Positions 16,263 to 24,965 of a DNA stretch of 64,000 nucleotides are shown here, piece by piece (position 1 is the first letter of the stretch; the number at the start of each line of letters is the position of its first letter). The notes beneath the pieces are model-generated. The model was given only the letters and a program-made list of their open reading frames with translations. It searched no databases and had not been told where the DNA came from. This stretch comes from Streptomyces sp. B3I8 (lineage in GTDB: Bacteria; Actinomycetota; Actinomycetes; Streptomycetales; Streptomycetaceae). The stretch lies in contig NZ_JAUSYN010000002.1 of assembly GCF_030816915.1 (NCBI RefSeq), positions 1,308,501-1,372,500 of the forward strand, read 5' to 3'. Made by a program: the position numbers and the translations under genes.

Positions 16263-17489
16263 TCAGCAGTCGCAGCAGGAGCCGCACTCACAGCACTCGC
16301 AACAGCTGAAGGCCTCGCAGCAGCCCCAGTCGCAGTCGCAGTCACAGTTGCTCAGGCACCCCTCGCGCTTCTTCCGCGACCAGGGCCCCTCGTACTCGTC
16401 GGCACAGCACACCTGGCAGGTGCAGCACAGCCCCGTGGCGACCGCACACCCGCCCAGCCAGCCCCGCTTCTCCGGCGGCCGCGGCGGCTCGAACGGCGGC
16501 CGCGGCGGACCGAAGGGCGACTGCGGCGGACCGAAGGGCGACTGCGGCGACCGCGGCGGACCGAAGGCACCCAGCGCCGGGCCGCCCTGCACGGCGTGCC
16601 CGCCCTGCCCGGCGTGCCCACCGTGCCCGCACGCCTCCGTCCCGAACGCCCGGTCCACCGAGCGCGGCAGTTCGTGCACGAGCAGCAGGTGCGCCAGCGC
16701 CGGATCGGTGAACTCCACCTCGTGCAGCGCCAGCCGGATCCCGTGCAGCGCGTCGTCGGCGAGCCGTCGCGCCTCGGCGGCCGGGGTGCCGGTCGCGGTG
16801 AGCGGGTTCCACGCGCCGGTGGCGGCGTCCTCGACCTGGTCCTCGACCGCGTCCAGCAGATGCGCGAGCCGCCCGAAGAGCCGTCCGGCCTCGGCGAGCG
16901 GTGCGGCGTTGGCCGGGCGCCCGGCGAGCAGCGCGGTGTGCGCGAACGCGGCCGCGGTGGCCGTCTCGGTGGGTTCGGTGACGGTGAGCAGGGAAGTGCC
17001 GATCCCGGCGAGCGCCTCGACGCCCGCCTGCCGCTCCACCGCGTCGACGAGCAGCGCGGTGTCGAACCCGACGTCCTGTCCGCCGCGGGCGCCCGCGCGC
17101 CCCCAGCTCGCGGCGACCCGGCGGGCGGCGAGGGCCACCGGCCGACGGGCCAGCAGCCCGTCCCCGTCGGCGATGTGGTCGCGCACCTTGGCGGAGGCGA
17201 GCACCAGCGAGACCGCGGCGGCGAGCCGGGCGCCCTCGCCCCGGGCGACGGACGCGGTCCGCATGCCGCGCAGCGGGCAGGGCCCCGCGAGGCGCCTGGC
17301 TCCGTCGGCGGACGCGGACTGAGCTTCCGTCAACACCGATATGAGGAGACCGTCATAATTTGTCGCGACCCTCGCGAATTGTCCGTGGTCTTGGCGCAGC
17401 GCCAGGCACAGCCCGCACAAGTGGGCCGTCCACTGATTTCTGAGCCCCTCGCTGAGCCGGTGCCGACAAGGGCGAACGATTCCGAACAC
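16263..17489 (-). CDS. DUF5685 family protein with a cysteine-rich tail
   Basis: Protein of 408 aa. The N-terminus FGIVRPCRHRLSEGLRNQW, then HLCGLCLALRQDHG, has a C-x(n)-CGLC arrangement suggesting metal binding. An Ala/Leu-rich helical core follows (about 60-300), and a 40-residue GPP(R/Q)SPFGPP repeat. The C-terminus carries a remarkable Cys-rich tail: CAVATGLCCTCQVCCAD, then CDCDCDWGCCEAFSCCE and a CxxCGSCCDC end, more than 20 cysteines in about 75 residues. The tail suggests clustered Zn, Cu or Fe-S binding. The start is GTG 17489 behind GGGGGAAG. It is divergent from sflA. The function is unknown. Confidence 0.72.
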   Translation of the reverse strand: MFGIVRPCRHRLSEGLRNQWTAHLCGLCLALRQDHGQFARVATNYDGLLISVLTEAQSASADGARRLAGPCPLRGMRTASVARGEGARLAAAVSLVLASAKVRDHIADGDGLLARRPVALAARRVAASWGRAGARGGQDVGFDTALLVDAVERQAGVEALAGIGTSLLTVTEPTETATAAAFAHTALLAGRPANAAPLAEAGRLFGRLAHLLDAVEDQVEDAATGAWNPLTATGTPAAEARRLADDALHGIRLALHEVEFTDPALAHLLLVHELPRSVDRAFGTEACGHGGHAGQGGHAVQGGPALGAFGPPRSPQSPFGPPQSPFGPPRPPFEPPRPPEKRGWLGGCAVATGLCCTCQVCCADEYEGPWSRKKREGCLSNCDCDCDWGCCEAFSCCECCECGSCCDC

Positions 17490-17861
17490 GACACTTCCCC
17501 CGGTGGTGTGCACGATGTGGAGCGGATACCGAAAAAACGACGTTGAGCTGCGGCATCGTACCGACTCAAAGCCTCTTGCGATCCCGCTGCGGACCGGTTC
17601 GGCGCCCTCTCACGGACCCCTTCCGGGTTCACTCGTCCGTATCAGCCGTCACCCGCTCGCCGTGAAGAATCATATTTCACTCCCAGTCAGCACCCGTTTG
17701 TGTCGCGACCCTTGGGAAACGTGGGCTCTCGACGAACGCGCTCTGCACCAGTACCGTCACGAAACCCCCGCGCGGCGTCTATCCCCTTGGCGCTCCCTCC
17801 GCATCATGGACGACCATGGGGATGCGGAAGGCAGGCAGGACCGCTGAGAAAGGAGGCGTCC

Positions 17862-18299
17862 ATGGGATCGGTACGCAAGGCGAGTGCCTGGCTTGGCCTC
17901 GTCGACGACAACGATGACGAGCGTTACTACGACGACGACTACGCCGAGAGTCAGGAGACCGGCGATGTCTGGGTCACCGACCCCCGGGTGAAGGTGGCCT
18001 CCGAGGCAGCCGAGGGCAGGAGCCGCCGGATCGCCACGGTCACCCCGGACAGCTTCCGGGACGCCCGGGCGATCGGCGAGCTGTTCCGGGACGGCGTCCC
18101 GGTCATCATGAACCTCACGGGCATGGAGCCCACCGACGCCAAGCGCGTGGTGGACTTCGCGGCCGGGCTCATCTTCGGCCTGCGCGGCTCCATCGACCGC
18201 GTCTCCACCCGTGTCTTCCTGCTGACCCCGGCGGACACGGAGATCGTCAGCGGTGAGGCGATGAGAGGGCCGTCCGACGGCTTCTTCAACCAGAGCTGA
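17862..18299 (+). CDS. sflA: SepF-like division protein (SflA type)
   Basis: Protein of 145 aa. The N-terminal amphipathic helix [16 protein letters not shown] is the expected membrane anchor. An acidic linker ([13 protein letters not shown]) follows, then a SepF/YlmF fold: [54 protein letters not shown]. Streptomycetes have a canonical sepF in the ftsZ cluster plus two SepF-like genes; isolation from division genes and this context fit sflA, whose product with SflB restricts FtsZ and DivIVA localisation in aerial hyphae. ATG 17862 follows AAAGGAGG. Its 372-bp intergenic region with DUF5685 is comparatively AT-rich and should hold both promoters. Confidence 0.82.
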   Translation: MGSVRKASAWLGLVDDNDDERYYDDDYAESQETGDVWVTDPRVKVASEAAEGRSRRIATVTPDSFRDARAIGELFRDGVPVIMNLTGMEPTDAKRVVDFAAGLIFGLRGSIDRVSTRVFLLTPADTEIVSGEAMRGPSDGFFNQS

Positions 18300-18343
18300 G
18301 GCAGGGCCGCTCACCGGCGCCCCGCGCCCTTCCGGTGTTCAGG

Positions 18344-19528
18344 TCACCGGAAAGCGTCGAGACCGGTGAGCGCCTTGCCCAGCACGAGCTGGTGCATCTC
18401 GACGGTGCCCTCGTAGGTGAGCACCGATTCGAGGTTGGTGGCGTGCCGCATCACGGGGTACTCCAGGGAGATCCCGTTGGCGCCCAGGATCGTCCGGGCG
18501 GTGCGGCAGATCTCGATGGCCTCGCGCACGTTGTTGAGCTTGCCGAAACTGACCTGCTCGGGACGCAGGCGGCCGGCGTCCAGCCGCCGCCCCAGATGGT
18601 GGGCGAGCAGAATCCCCTTGTGCAGTTCGACCGCCATGTCGGCGAGCTTGGCCTGGGTGAGCTGGAAGCTCCCGATGGGCCGCCCGAACTGCTCCCGCGT
18701 CCTCGCGTACTCCACGGCCGACTCGAAACAGGAGCGCGCCGCGCCCATCGCGCCCCAGACGATCCCGTAACGAGCGTGCGACAGACAGCTCAGGGGGCCG
18801 CGCAGCCCGGTCGCCTCCGGCAGTACGGCGTCGGCGGGCAGCCGTACGTCGTCCAGGACGAGTTCACTGGTGACGGAGGCCCGCAGCGACCACTTGTGCT
18901 TGATCTCGGGGGCCGAGAAGCCGGGGGTGCCGGCCGGGACGAGGAAGCCGCGGATGCCGTCCTCCGTCTGCGCCCAGACGACGGCGACCCCGGCGACCGA
19001 GCCGTTGGTGATCCACATCTTGCGGCCGTTCAGGACCCAGTCGGTGCCGTCCTCGCGGGCATGGGTGCGCATGGCGGCGGGGTCGGAACCGTGGTCGGGC
19101 TCGGTGAGCCCGAAGCAGCCGATGACCTCGCCGGCGGCCATACGGGGCAGCCAGTGCTGTTTCTGCTCCTCGGAGCCGAAGCGGTGGATCGCGTACATGG
19201 CGAGGGAGCCCTGGACGGAGACGAGGGAGCGGATGCCGGAGTCGGCGGCCTCCAGCTCCAGGCAGGCGAGGCCGTACTGGACGGCGCTCGCGCCGGCGCA
19301 GCCGTGGCCGGTGAGCGACATGCCGAGCGCGCCGAGGGCGCCGAGTTCCCGGGCGAGGTCCCGGATGCCGGGGAGCTCGCCGTTCTCGTACCACTCGGCG
19401 ATGTGCGGGGTGACGCGGCGGGCGGCCCAGTCCCGGACGGTCGCGCGGACGGCGAGGTCCTCGTCGGAGAGGAGGTCGTCGAGACCGAGGGGGTCGGCGG
19501 GGTCGAAGGCGGGGGGCTTGGCGGACAC
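18344..19528 (-). CDS. acyl-CoA dehydrogenase, glutaryl-CoA dehydrogenase-like
   Basis: FAD-dependent enzyme of 394 aa, full length. The middle beta domain has GCFGLTEPDHGSDPAAMRT and the adjacent WVLNGRKMWITNGSVAG. The C-terminal helical domain has RARTILGANGIS-type residues and the catalytic Glu in TYEGTVEMHQLVLGKALTG, a position typical of short-chain/glutaryl-CoA dehydrogenases. It oxidises an acyl-CoA and passes electrons to ETF. GTG 19528 has GGAGGT upstream. It is convergent with sflA across only 44 bp. No other beta-oxidation gene is adjacent, so the substrate assignment is family-level only. Confidence 0.87.
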   Translation of the reverse strand: MSAKPPAFDPADPLGLDDLLSDEDLAVRATVRDWAARRVTPHIAEWYENGELPGIRDLARELGALGALGMSLTGHGCAGASAVQYGLACLELEAADSGIRSLVSVQGSLAMYAIHRFGSEEQKQHWLPRMAAGEVIGCFGLTEPDHGSDPAAMRTHAREDGTDWVLNGRKMWITNGSVAGVAVVWAQTEDGIRGFLVPAGTPGFSAPEIKHKWSLRASVTSELVLDDVRLPADAVLPEATGLRGPLSCLSHARYGIVWGAMGAARSCFESAVEYARTREQFGRPIGSFQLTQAKLADMAVELHKGILLAHHLGRRLDAGRLRPEQVSFGKLNNVREAIEICRTARTILGANGISLEYPVMRHATNLESVLTYEGTVEMHQLVLGKALTGLDAFR

Positions 19529-19742
19529 GGGGCACCTCCGGCGGCGAAAACTAGCGGCGCTAGGAACGGGTAGGGCACGTTAACACCAAGGGCTGCGCGA
19601 GCGTTTTCCTCGCCCCCGCCGCCCCGCCCTTCCCCTCTCTCCGGGGGGCTCCGCCCCCGGACCCCGAGAAGATCGCGCCCGCGCGGCGGAGCCGCATGTC
19701 GACACAGCCCCGCGCCCCTGATCGGGGCGCGGCTCCGTCCTC

Positions 19743-19815
19743 AGGGGCGCGGGGAACTGCGCGAGCGACCACCCACCCGCCCGCACATCCGGGGTCAAAG
19801 GGGCAGCGCCCCCCC
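19743..19815. repeat. streptomycete dispersed intergenic repeat, copy 2
   Basis: Module A reads AGGGGCGCGGGGAACTGCGC then GAGCGACCAC (19743-19772). A shortened module B, GGGGTCAAAGGGGCAGCGCC, begins at 19791. An associated inverted repeat CGCGCCCCTGATCGGGGCGC lies just upstream. It sits between the acyl-CoA dehydrogenase start and the stop of the efflux gene. Confidence 0.65.
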
Positions 19816-21434
19816 TAGGCCGACACCCTCGACCCCTCCGCCTCCCGCGGCGCCGGCACCGCCCCCGGCGTCGGGTCCACCCCGGGCGCCGGATCCGCAC
19901 ACTGCATCACCCTCGGCAACCGCAGCGCCATCACCGCCCCCGCCAGCAACAGCCCCGCACTCACCAGCAACGTCACATGCAGCCCCTCCACGAACGAGTG
20001 ACGCGCGGCCTGCCGCAGCATCTCCCCCCGCTCGCCCCCGAGCCGCCCGGCCACCGCATACGCCTCCCCCAGCGAATGCCCTGCCGCCGCCGACGCCCAC
20101 GTCGGCACCCCCGGCACCGACGCCAGCCCCGGCGCGTACGCCGCGTTCATCACGCTCCCCAGCAGCGCGATCCCGATGCCCGCACCGAGCTGGTACGACG
20201 TCTCGCCGATCGCCGCCGCGCCCCCCGCCTGGTTCGCCGGCGCCTCGCTCAGCATCGACTCGTACGCCCCGAACAGCGTCGTCTCCAGGCCGAAGCCGAG
20301 CAGCAGGAAGGCACCGAGCAGCAGCCCGGGCTCGTCGTGGGCGCCCATCGCGGTCAGGGTGAGCACCGCCCCGGCGGTGAGGAGGAAGCCGGCGGCCACC
20401 GTGCGCCTGGGCCCGAAGCGGTGCAGCAGCCGGGAGCCCAGCAGCCCCGCCGCCATCGCGGCGAAGGTGAGCGGCAGCAGCCGCAGCCCGGTCTGCAGCG
20501 GCGAGAGGCCCAGCACGAGCTGGAGATACTGTGCCGCGATCAGCTCCAGGCCGACCAGCGCGAGCATCGCCAGCACGATACAGCCCACCGACGTGCTGAA
20601 CGTCGTACGGGCGAACATGCCGAGGTCGACCAGCGGATGCGTCCGGCTCCGCTGCCGTCGTACGAACAGCACCAGCAGCAGCGCACCGGCCAGCAGCGGC
20701 ACCAGGGTGAGCGGGGACAGCGGGGCCTCCCCGCCGCCGAGCCGCTTCACCCCGAACACGGTGCCGAACAGGCCGACGGCGGCCATGCACGCGCCGCCCA
20801 CGTCCCAGGGCCCGTCGCCCCCGCCGCGCGACTCGGGCAGCAGCGCCCGGCCCACCGGCAGGCTGACCAGCATCAGCGGGATGTTGACCAGGAAGACCGA
20901 GCCCCACCAGAAGTGCTCCAGCAGGAAGCCGCCGAGCAGCGGCCCGACGGCCGCGCCGACCGCCGCGACCGCGCTCCACACGCCTATCGCCAGCGCTCGT
21001 TCCCGCCGGTCGGGGAAGACCTGGCGGAGCAGGGAGAGCGTGGCCGGCATGATCATGGCGCCGCCGACACCGAGCAGGGCGCGCGCGCCGATGAGGACGT
21101 GGGCGTTGCCGGCGAAGGCCGCGATCGCCGAGGCGAGGCCGAACAGGGCGTAGCCGAGGAGCAGGACGCGTCTGCGGCCGATCCGGTCGCCCAGCGTGCC
21201 GAAGAGGATCAGCAGCGAGGCGCAGACCAGCGGGTAGACGTCGACGATCCAGAGCAGTTCGATCGCGCCGGGCTGAAGGTCCTCGGTGACGGCCGGTACC
21301 GCGACGTGCAGCACGGTGGCGTCGACGGCGACGAGCAGCAGGCTGACGCAGAGGACGACGAGGACGATCCAGCGGTTGGCACCTGCCCCGGGCTCCCGAC
21401 GGCATCGCGCGGCGGCCGTGGTCGTCCCGGACAT
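19815..21434 (-). CDS. MFS multidrug efflux transporter, DHA2 (14-TM) family
   Basis: Integral membrane protein of 539 aa with about 14 hydrophobic helices. TM1 ends in the DHA2 motif region VAVDATVLHVAVPAV, and the loop 2-3 motif A is FGTLGDRIGRRRVLL. Motif C-like GAAVGPLLGGFLLEHFWW lies in TM5, and NIPLMLVSLPVG follows. This pattern is that of proton/drug antiporters of the QacA/LfrA/EmrB type. It starts at ATG 21434 with GGGAGGT. No regulator is adjacent; a putative mannosyltransferase is divergent. The substrate cannot be inferred. Confidence 0.88.
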   Translation of the reverse strand: MSGTTTAAARCRREPGAGANRWIVLVVLCVSLLLVAVDATVLHVAVPAVTEDLQPGAIELLWIVDVYPLVCASLLILFGTLGDRIGRRRVLLLGYALFGLASAIAAFAGNAHVLIGARALLGVGGAMIMPATLSLLRQVFPDRRERALAIGVWSAVAAVGAAVGPLLGGFLLEHFWWGSVFLVNIPLMLVSLPVGRALLPESRGGGDGPWDVGGACMAAVGLFGTVFGVKRLGGGEAPLSPLTLVPLLAGALLLVLFVRRQRSRTHPLVDLGMFARTTFSTSVGCIVLAMLALVGLELIAAQYLQLVLGLSPLQTGLRLLPLTFAAMAAGLLGSRLLHRFGPRRTVAAGFLLTAGAVLTLTAMGAHDEPGLLLGAFLLLGFGLETTLFGAYESMLSEAPANQAGGAAAIGETSYQLGAGIGIALLGSVMNAAYAPGLASVPGVPTWASAAAGHSLGEAYAVAGRLGGERGEMLRQAARHSFVEGLHVTLLVSAGLLLAGAVMALRLPRVMQCADPAPGVDPTPGAVPAPREAEGSRVSA

Positions 21435-21694
21435 GTACGTACCTCCCAGATGGTTCCTCGCATCGGCGGATCCACGGGGTGGGGACGTCCCCGCGGGGCT
21501 GCGGCCCGCGGAAGTGGTGCTCCGCAGGGCCCACGCAACGATGCGAGTGAGCCGCCAGAGTACGCGAGTTCCGACCGGTGGCCAGTGGCGGACCCCTCAC
21601 GTTCGCGGGTGACAGGTGTGGTGTGCACCACGCTCCCGCGGACCTGCGGAGGCCGATGGGGACCGGCGGGGACCGGCGGACTCCGGTCGGCGTC

Positions 21695-21700
21695 GATAAT
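21695..21700 (+). promoter_or_regulatory. -10 element of a likely leaderless promoter for the mannosyltransferase
   Basis: GATAAT (near-consensus TATAAT) ends 7 nt before GTG 21708, with no Shine-Dalgarno between. The -35 is not recognisable. Confidence 0.5.
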
Positions 21701-21707
21701 CGAGCGC

Positions 21708-22865
21708 GTGACCGATCTTGCTCTGCGTACGGCGCCCGCCCGCACCGACGGGCGGCTTCCCGCCCTGCTCGGGTACGCCGCCGTGCGCGCCCTCGGGCTG
21801 CTGGCGCTCGCGCTGGTGAGCGCCGCGCGTGGCGCGGACCCGCGCACGCTGCTGTCCGCGCGCTGGGACTCGCTCTGGTACACCCGGGTGGCGGAGCTCG
21901 GTTACGGCTACCAGGTGCGGCTGCCGAACGGCGACGTCCACTCCAATCTCGCGTTCTTCCCGCTGCTGCCCTGGCTGGAACGGCTCGGCACGGCCCTGAC
22001 CCCCCTGTCGTACGCCGACACGGGTCTGCTGGTGAGCGCGTCGGCCTCGCTCGCCGCGGCCGCCGGGATCCACGCCGTGACGGCACGGGTGTACGGCGGC
22101 CGGGCGGCCCTGTACGCGGTGCTGCTGTGGGCGGTGCTGCCGGTGGGGATCGTGCAGTCGATGGCGTACAGCGAGTCGCTGTTCACCGCGCTGGCCGCCT
22201 GGTCGCTGTACGCCGTGCTGACCGGCCGCTGGGCCGGCGCGGGCGCCCTGGCCCTGCTCGCGGGGCTGACCCGGCCGGTGGGGCTGGCGGTGGTGGCCGC
22301 GGTGTGGGCGGCGGCGGTCCGGGCGCTCGTGCGGGAGCGGCGTACGGGCGGGGCAGGCGCCCGCGCGGGGGCGGCCCGGCTGCTCGGCGTGGTGCTCGCA
22401 CCGCTGGGGACCGCCGGTTACGTCCTGTGGGTCGGGCACCGCACGGGCGGCGGGCCGTTCGGCTACCTCGACGTCCAGGCGGGCTGGCGCAACGGCTTCG
22501 ACGGCGGGTACGCCTTCGCGCGCTTCGTCGGCGGGAAGTTCTCGTCGTTCCCGTCGGCCCTGGCCGGGGTGGGCCTGCTCGCCGGGGTGGGCCTGGTGGT
22601 GTGGCTGTACGTGACGTGCGTACGGCAGCGCCAGCCGCTGCCGCTGCTGGTCTACGCGGGTGCGGTGAGCGCGCTGGCGCTGTGCGCGTCGAGCTACTTC
22701 GGTTCCAAGCCCCGGCTGCTGCTGCCCGCCTTCCCGCTGCTGCTGCCGCTCGCGCGGGCCCTGGCCGGGTGGCGTCCGTACCGGGCGGCGGCACTCGTGG
22801 GGGTCGTCGCGGTGGCGTCCGCCCTCTACGGCGCGGTGTGGCTGAACGGATCCGGGCCGCCCTGA
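21708..22865 (+). CDS. polytopic mannosyltransferase-like protein (PIG-V / GT-C type)
   Basis: Membrane protein of 385 aa with about 8-9 hydrophobic helices. The first extracytoplasmic loop carries ARWDSLWYTRVAELGYGY, matching the RWD-x-x-x-Y-x-x-I-A-x-x-GY signature of GPI-mannosyltransferase-2-like GT-C enzymes, whose Asp is catalytic. The conserved N-L-A-F-F-P-L-L-P segment follows. Such actinobacterial proteins are thought to use polyprenyl-phosphate-mannose to glycosylate lipids or proteins outside the membrane. GTG 21708 sits just behind a -10 box. It is followed after 241 bp by a PAP2 phosphatase. Confidence 0.75.
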   Translation: MTDLALRTAPARTDGRLPALLGYAAVRALGLLALALVSAARGADPRTLLSARWDSLWYTRVAELGYGYQVRLPNGDVHSNLAFFPLLPWLERLGTALTPLSYADTGLLVSASASLAAAAGIHAVTARVYGGRAALYAVLLWAVLPVGIVQSMAYSESLFTALAAWSLYAVLTGRWAGAGALALLAGLTRPVGLAVVAAVWAAAVRALVRERRTGGAGARAGAARLLGVVLAPLGTAGYVLWVGHRTGGGPFGYLDVQAGWRNGFDGGYAFARFVGGKFSSFPSALAGVGLLAGVGLVVWLYVTCVRQRQPLPLLVYAGAVSALALCASSYFGSKPRLLLPAFPLLLPLARALAGWRPYRAAALVGVVAVASALYGAVWLNGSGPP

Positions 22866-23106
22866 GCGCCGCCCGGACGGCTCAATGAGCGCTGGGAGAA
22901 TTCCGGTCGATGACGCGATGAACGAATTGAATACGGGTGCATAACCGGAACGCCCGATGATCAAAGGAAATGCAGGGGGGATCGGCCTTCCGATCAGGAA
23001 TTACACAGAAAATAAGCCTCCGCTGAGAGGAATCCCACATCACATCGTCATCACAAACCCGGTGATAGTGCGAGGGCGACAGCTCACTCGCTGTAACGTC
23101 GATTGA
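22866..23106 (+). other. AT-richer gap between the mannosyltransferase and PAP2 genes
   Basis: 241 bp with clearly lower GC than its neighbours (runs such as GAACGAATTGAATAC and ACACAGAAAATAAGC). No ORF with coding bias is seen. Its 3' end holds TAACGT (23094-23099), which ends 7 nt before GTG 23107 and is a plausible leaderless promoter for the PAP2 gene. Confidence 0.45.
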
Positions 23107-24165
23107 GTGCGTACCGAAGCAATGCTGACCCGTCTGAACGGGCTGTTCGCGCGGCTCGACCGTGAGCCGGAACGACCGGCCCACATCGACGTGCCCAGGA
23201 TGAGCCGGCACCGCCTGGTCCTCCTCGCCGCGACGCTCGCCTTCTACGGCGCGATCGTGTGGGCCGTGGTCATCACTTCCTGGCTGGTGCGGCTCGACTG
23301 GCAGGTCATGTTCTTCCGGCCGTACCAGCAGTGGCCCGAGATCCACGCGTTCCTGGACTACTACGTGGTACTGGGCCAGCGCGGACCCACGGCGGTGATG
23401 GTGGCGTCCTGGCTGGGCTGGCGCTCCTGGCGGCAGCACACCCTGCGCCCGCTGCTGACGCTGGGCGCGGCGCTGCTGCTGCTGAACGCCACGGTGGGGG
23501 CCGCCAAATACGGCATGGGGCGCCTCGGACCGCACTACGCGACCCAGATCGGCTCCAACGAGATGTGGCGCGGCGGCGACATATTTCCCTCCGGGCACAC
23601 CGCCAACGCCGTGGTGACCTGGGGCATCCTCGCCTATCTGGCCTCCACCCCGCGGACCCGGCGCTGGCTGTCGGCGCTGTCGGCGGTGACCTCGCTCGGG
23701 GTCGGCATGACCACGGTCTACCTCGGTACGCACTGGCTGAGCGACGTGGTGCTGGGCTGGACGGCGGGGCTGCTCGTCCTGCTGGGGCTGCCGTGGTGCG
23801 AGCCGCTGATCGCCCGCGCCGAGGTGGCGATCCTGGACCTGCGGGACCGCGTGCGCGACCGGCTCACGACGCCCGCACCCGCCCCCTCGCCCGTCGCGGC
23901 CCCTTCTCCGGCCCCGGCCGCGTCCCCCGCCCCGGTGGCCGCGTCGACACCGCGGGCGGCCCGTTCTGCCGAGGAGGCGGACTCCCCGGCACGGGAGGCC
24001 GCCGGCCCGCGGGCGACGCGTTCGCCGGTGTACCTGGCGCCCGGGCCGCACACCGCCCGCTCCGAGCGCACGCCGGTCACTCCGGCCGGCAGCCGACGCC
24101 CGCCGCACCCGGACCGCACACCGCGCGCCGCCGCGGGCTCCGCCCGCCCGTTCGGCGGCGGCTGA
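23107..24165 (+). CDS. PAP2 superfamily membrane phosphatase
   Basis: Protein of 352 aa with about six transmembrane helices in the first 250 residues. The three acid phosphatase motifs are seen: KYGMGRLGP (K-x6-RP variant), FPSGHTANAV (motif II with His) and TTVYLGTHWLSDVVLGW (R-x5-H-x3-D variant, with Thr-x-Tyr in place of the usual S-R). The last 100 residues are a Pro/Ala-rich disordered cytoplasmic tail. Likely substrates are lipid phosphates or undecaprenyl diphosphate. GTG 23107 was chosen; ATG 23122 is an alternative start. Confidence 0.82.
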   Translation: MRTEAMLTRLNGLFARLDREPERPAHIDVPRMSRHRLVLLAATLAFYGAIVWAVVITSWLVRLDWQVMFFRPYQQWPEIHAFLDYYVVLGQRGPTAVMVASWLGWRSWRQHTLRPLLTLGAALLLLNATVGAAKYGMGRLGPHYATQIGSNEMWRGGDIFPSGHTANAVVTWGILAYLASTPRTRRWLSALSAVTSLGVGMTTVYLGTHWLSDVVLGWTAGLLVLLGLPWCEPLIARAEVAILDLRDRVRDRLTTPAPAPSPVAAPSPAPAASPAPVAASTPRAARSAEEADSPAREAAGPRATRSPVYLAPGPHTARSERTPVTPAGSRRPPHPDRTPRAAAGSARPFGGG

Positions 24166-24201
24166 CGGGGCGACGGCCGGCGGGGGCTCCCGGCGGAGGG
24201 C

Positions 24202-24417
24202 TCAGCCCTTCCAGCAGCGCGTCACGTGGCCGTCCGTCACCTCGAAGTTCAGGCGTCCGACGCGGTACTCCATGGTGATGACCGTGCCCGGGGCCAGGGA
24301 CCGCACGGTGGTCCAGCCTCGTTCCCGGGCCAGCCGCTCGGCCTCCGCGGCCTCGTGACCGACGTATGCCTCCGGGGTGTCGTCCGGCTCCTGGGGCGGG
24401 GTGGGAAGAGATGCCAT
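24202..24417 (-). CDS. I78-type peptidase inhibitor family protein
   Basis: Protein of 71 aa. The core EAERLARERGWTTVRSLAPG then VITMEYRVGRLNFEVTDGHV and RCWKG matches the I78/potato-inhibitor-I-like fold. It has no signal peptide, so an intracellular role is likely. The reactive loop would lie around PGTVITMEYR. The start is ATG 24417. The PAP2 gene converges on it with 36 bp between. Confidence 0.7.
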   Translation of the reverse strand: MASLPTPPQEPDDTPEAYVGHEAAEAERLARERGWTTVRSLAPGTVITMEYRVGRLNFEVTDGHVTRCWKG

Positions 24418-24965
24418 GCCGCCACGGTAGGCGCCGCGGCGGGCCCGCGGAAGCGGAGACCGGGGCCCTGCGTCCGCACGGGCCGGACGGAACCGGGCGG
24501 GGCCCGACAGGGCCCGGACGGTCCGTACGTTCCCTGCCGGTCACGCTTCTGTCACAGGACAACGACACACGTTTCGGCGTAATCAGTTCACCCGAACGAG
24601 CGGTTTCGCGGCGGCCGGGCCTCCCGTCGAACGTAATTCCGCACCCCTTCCAGGAGGCCCGGACCGGCTCCCGAAAAGCCTTTCGGGATATCCGGACGAA
24701 GGTGCGGGGAGAGGCCCGGCTAGGTGCGTGGCCCGGCTCCGCCGTACCTTTTCCACCTGTTCCGGTACTCCCCCGCGGCACCCGGCATCTCACGGGATAT
24801 GCACGGATCGCGCACAGCATCGCCGCACGCCGCCTGTCGGGACCGAGGGGGGACGCGCAAGCCGAGGGTGCCCCCGGGGCCACGACGGCGGAGGGGCGGG
24901 CGACGGCCACGCCGGTCCCCGCGCCCCAGTCGAGGGCGCGGGGCGCAGGGCGTGGGGCGCGGCTC
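24418..24965. other. 548-bp gap without a supported gene
   Basis: No frame has convincing coding features. It contains the hairpin CCCGAAA-AGCC-TTTCGGG at 24670-24687 and a relatively AT-rich patch (CACACGTTTCGGCGTAATCA) around 24570. It could hold the I78 promoter or a small RNA; neither is demonstrated. Confidence 0.35.
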
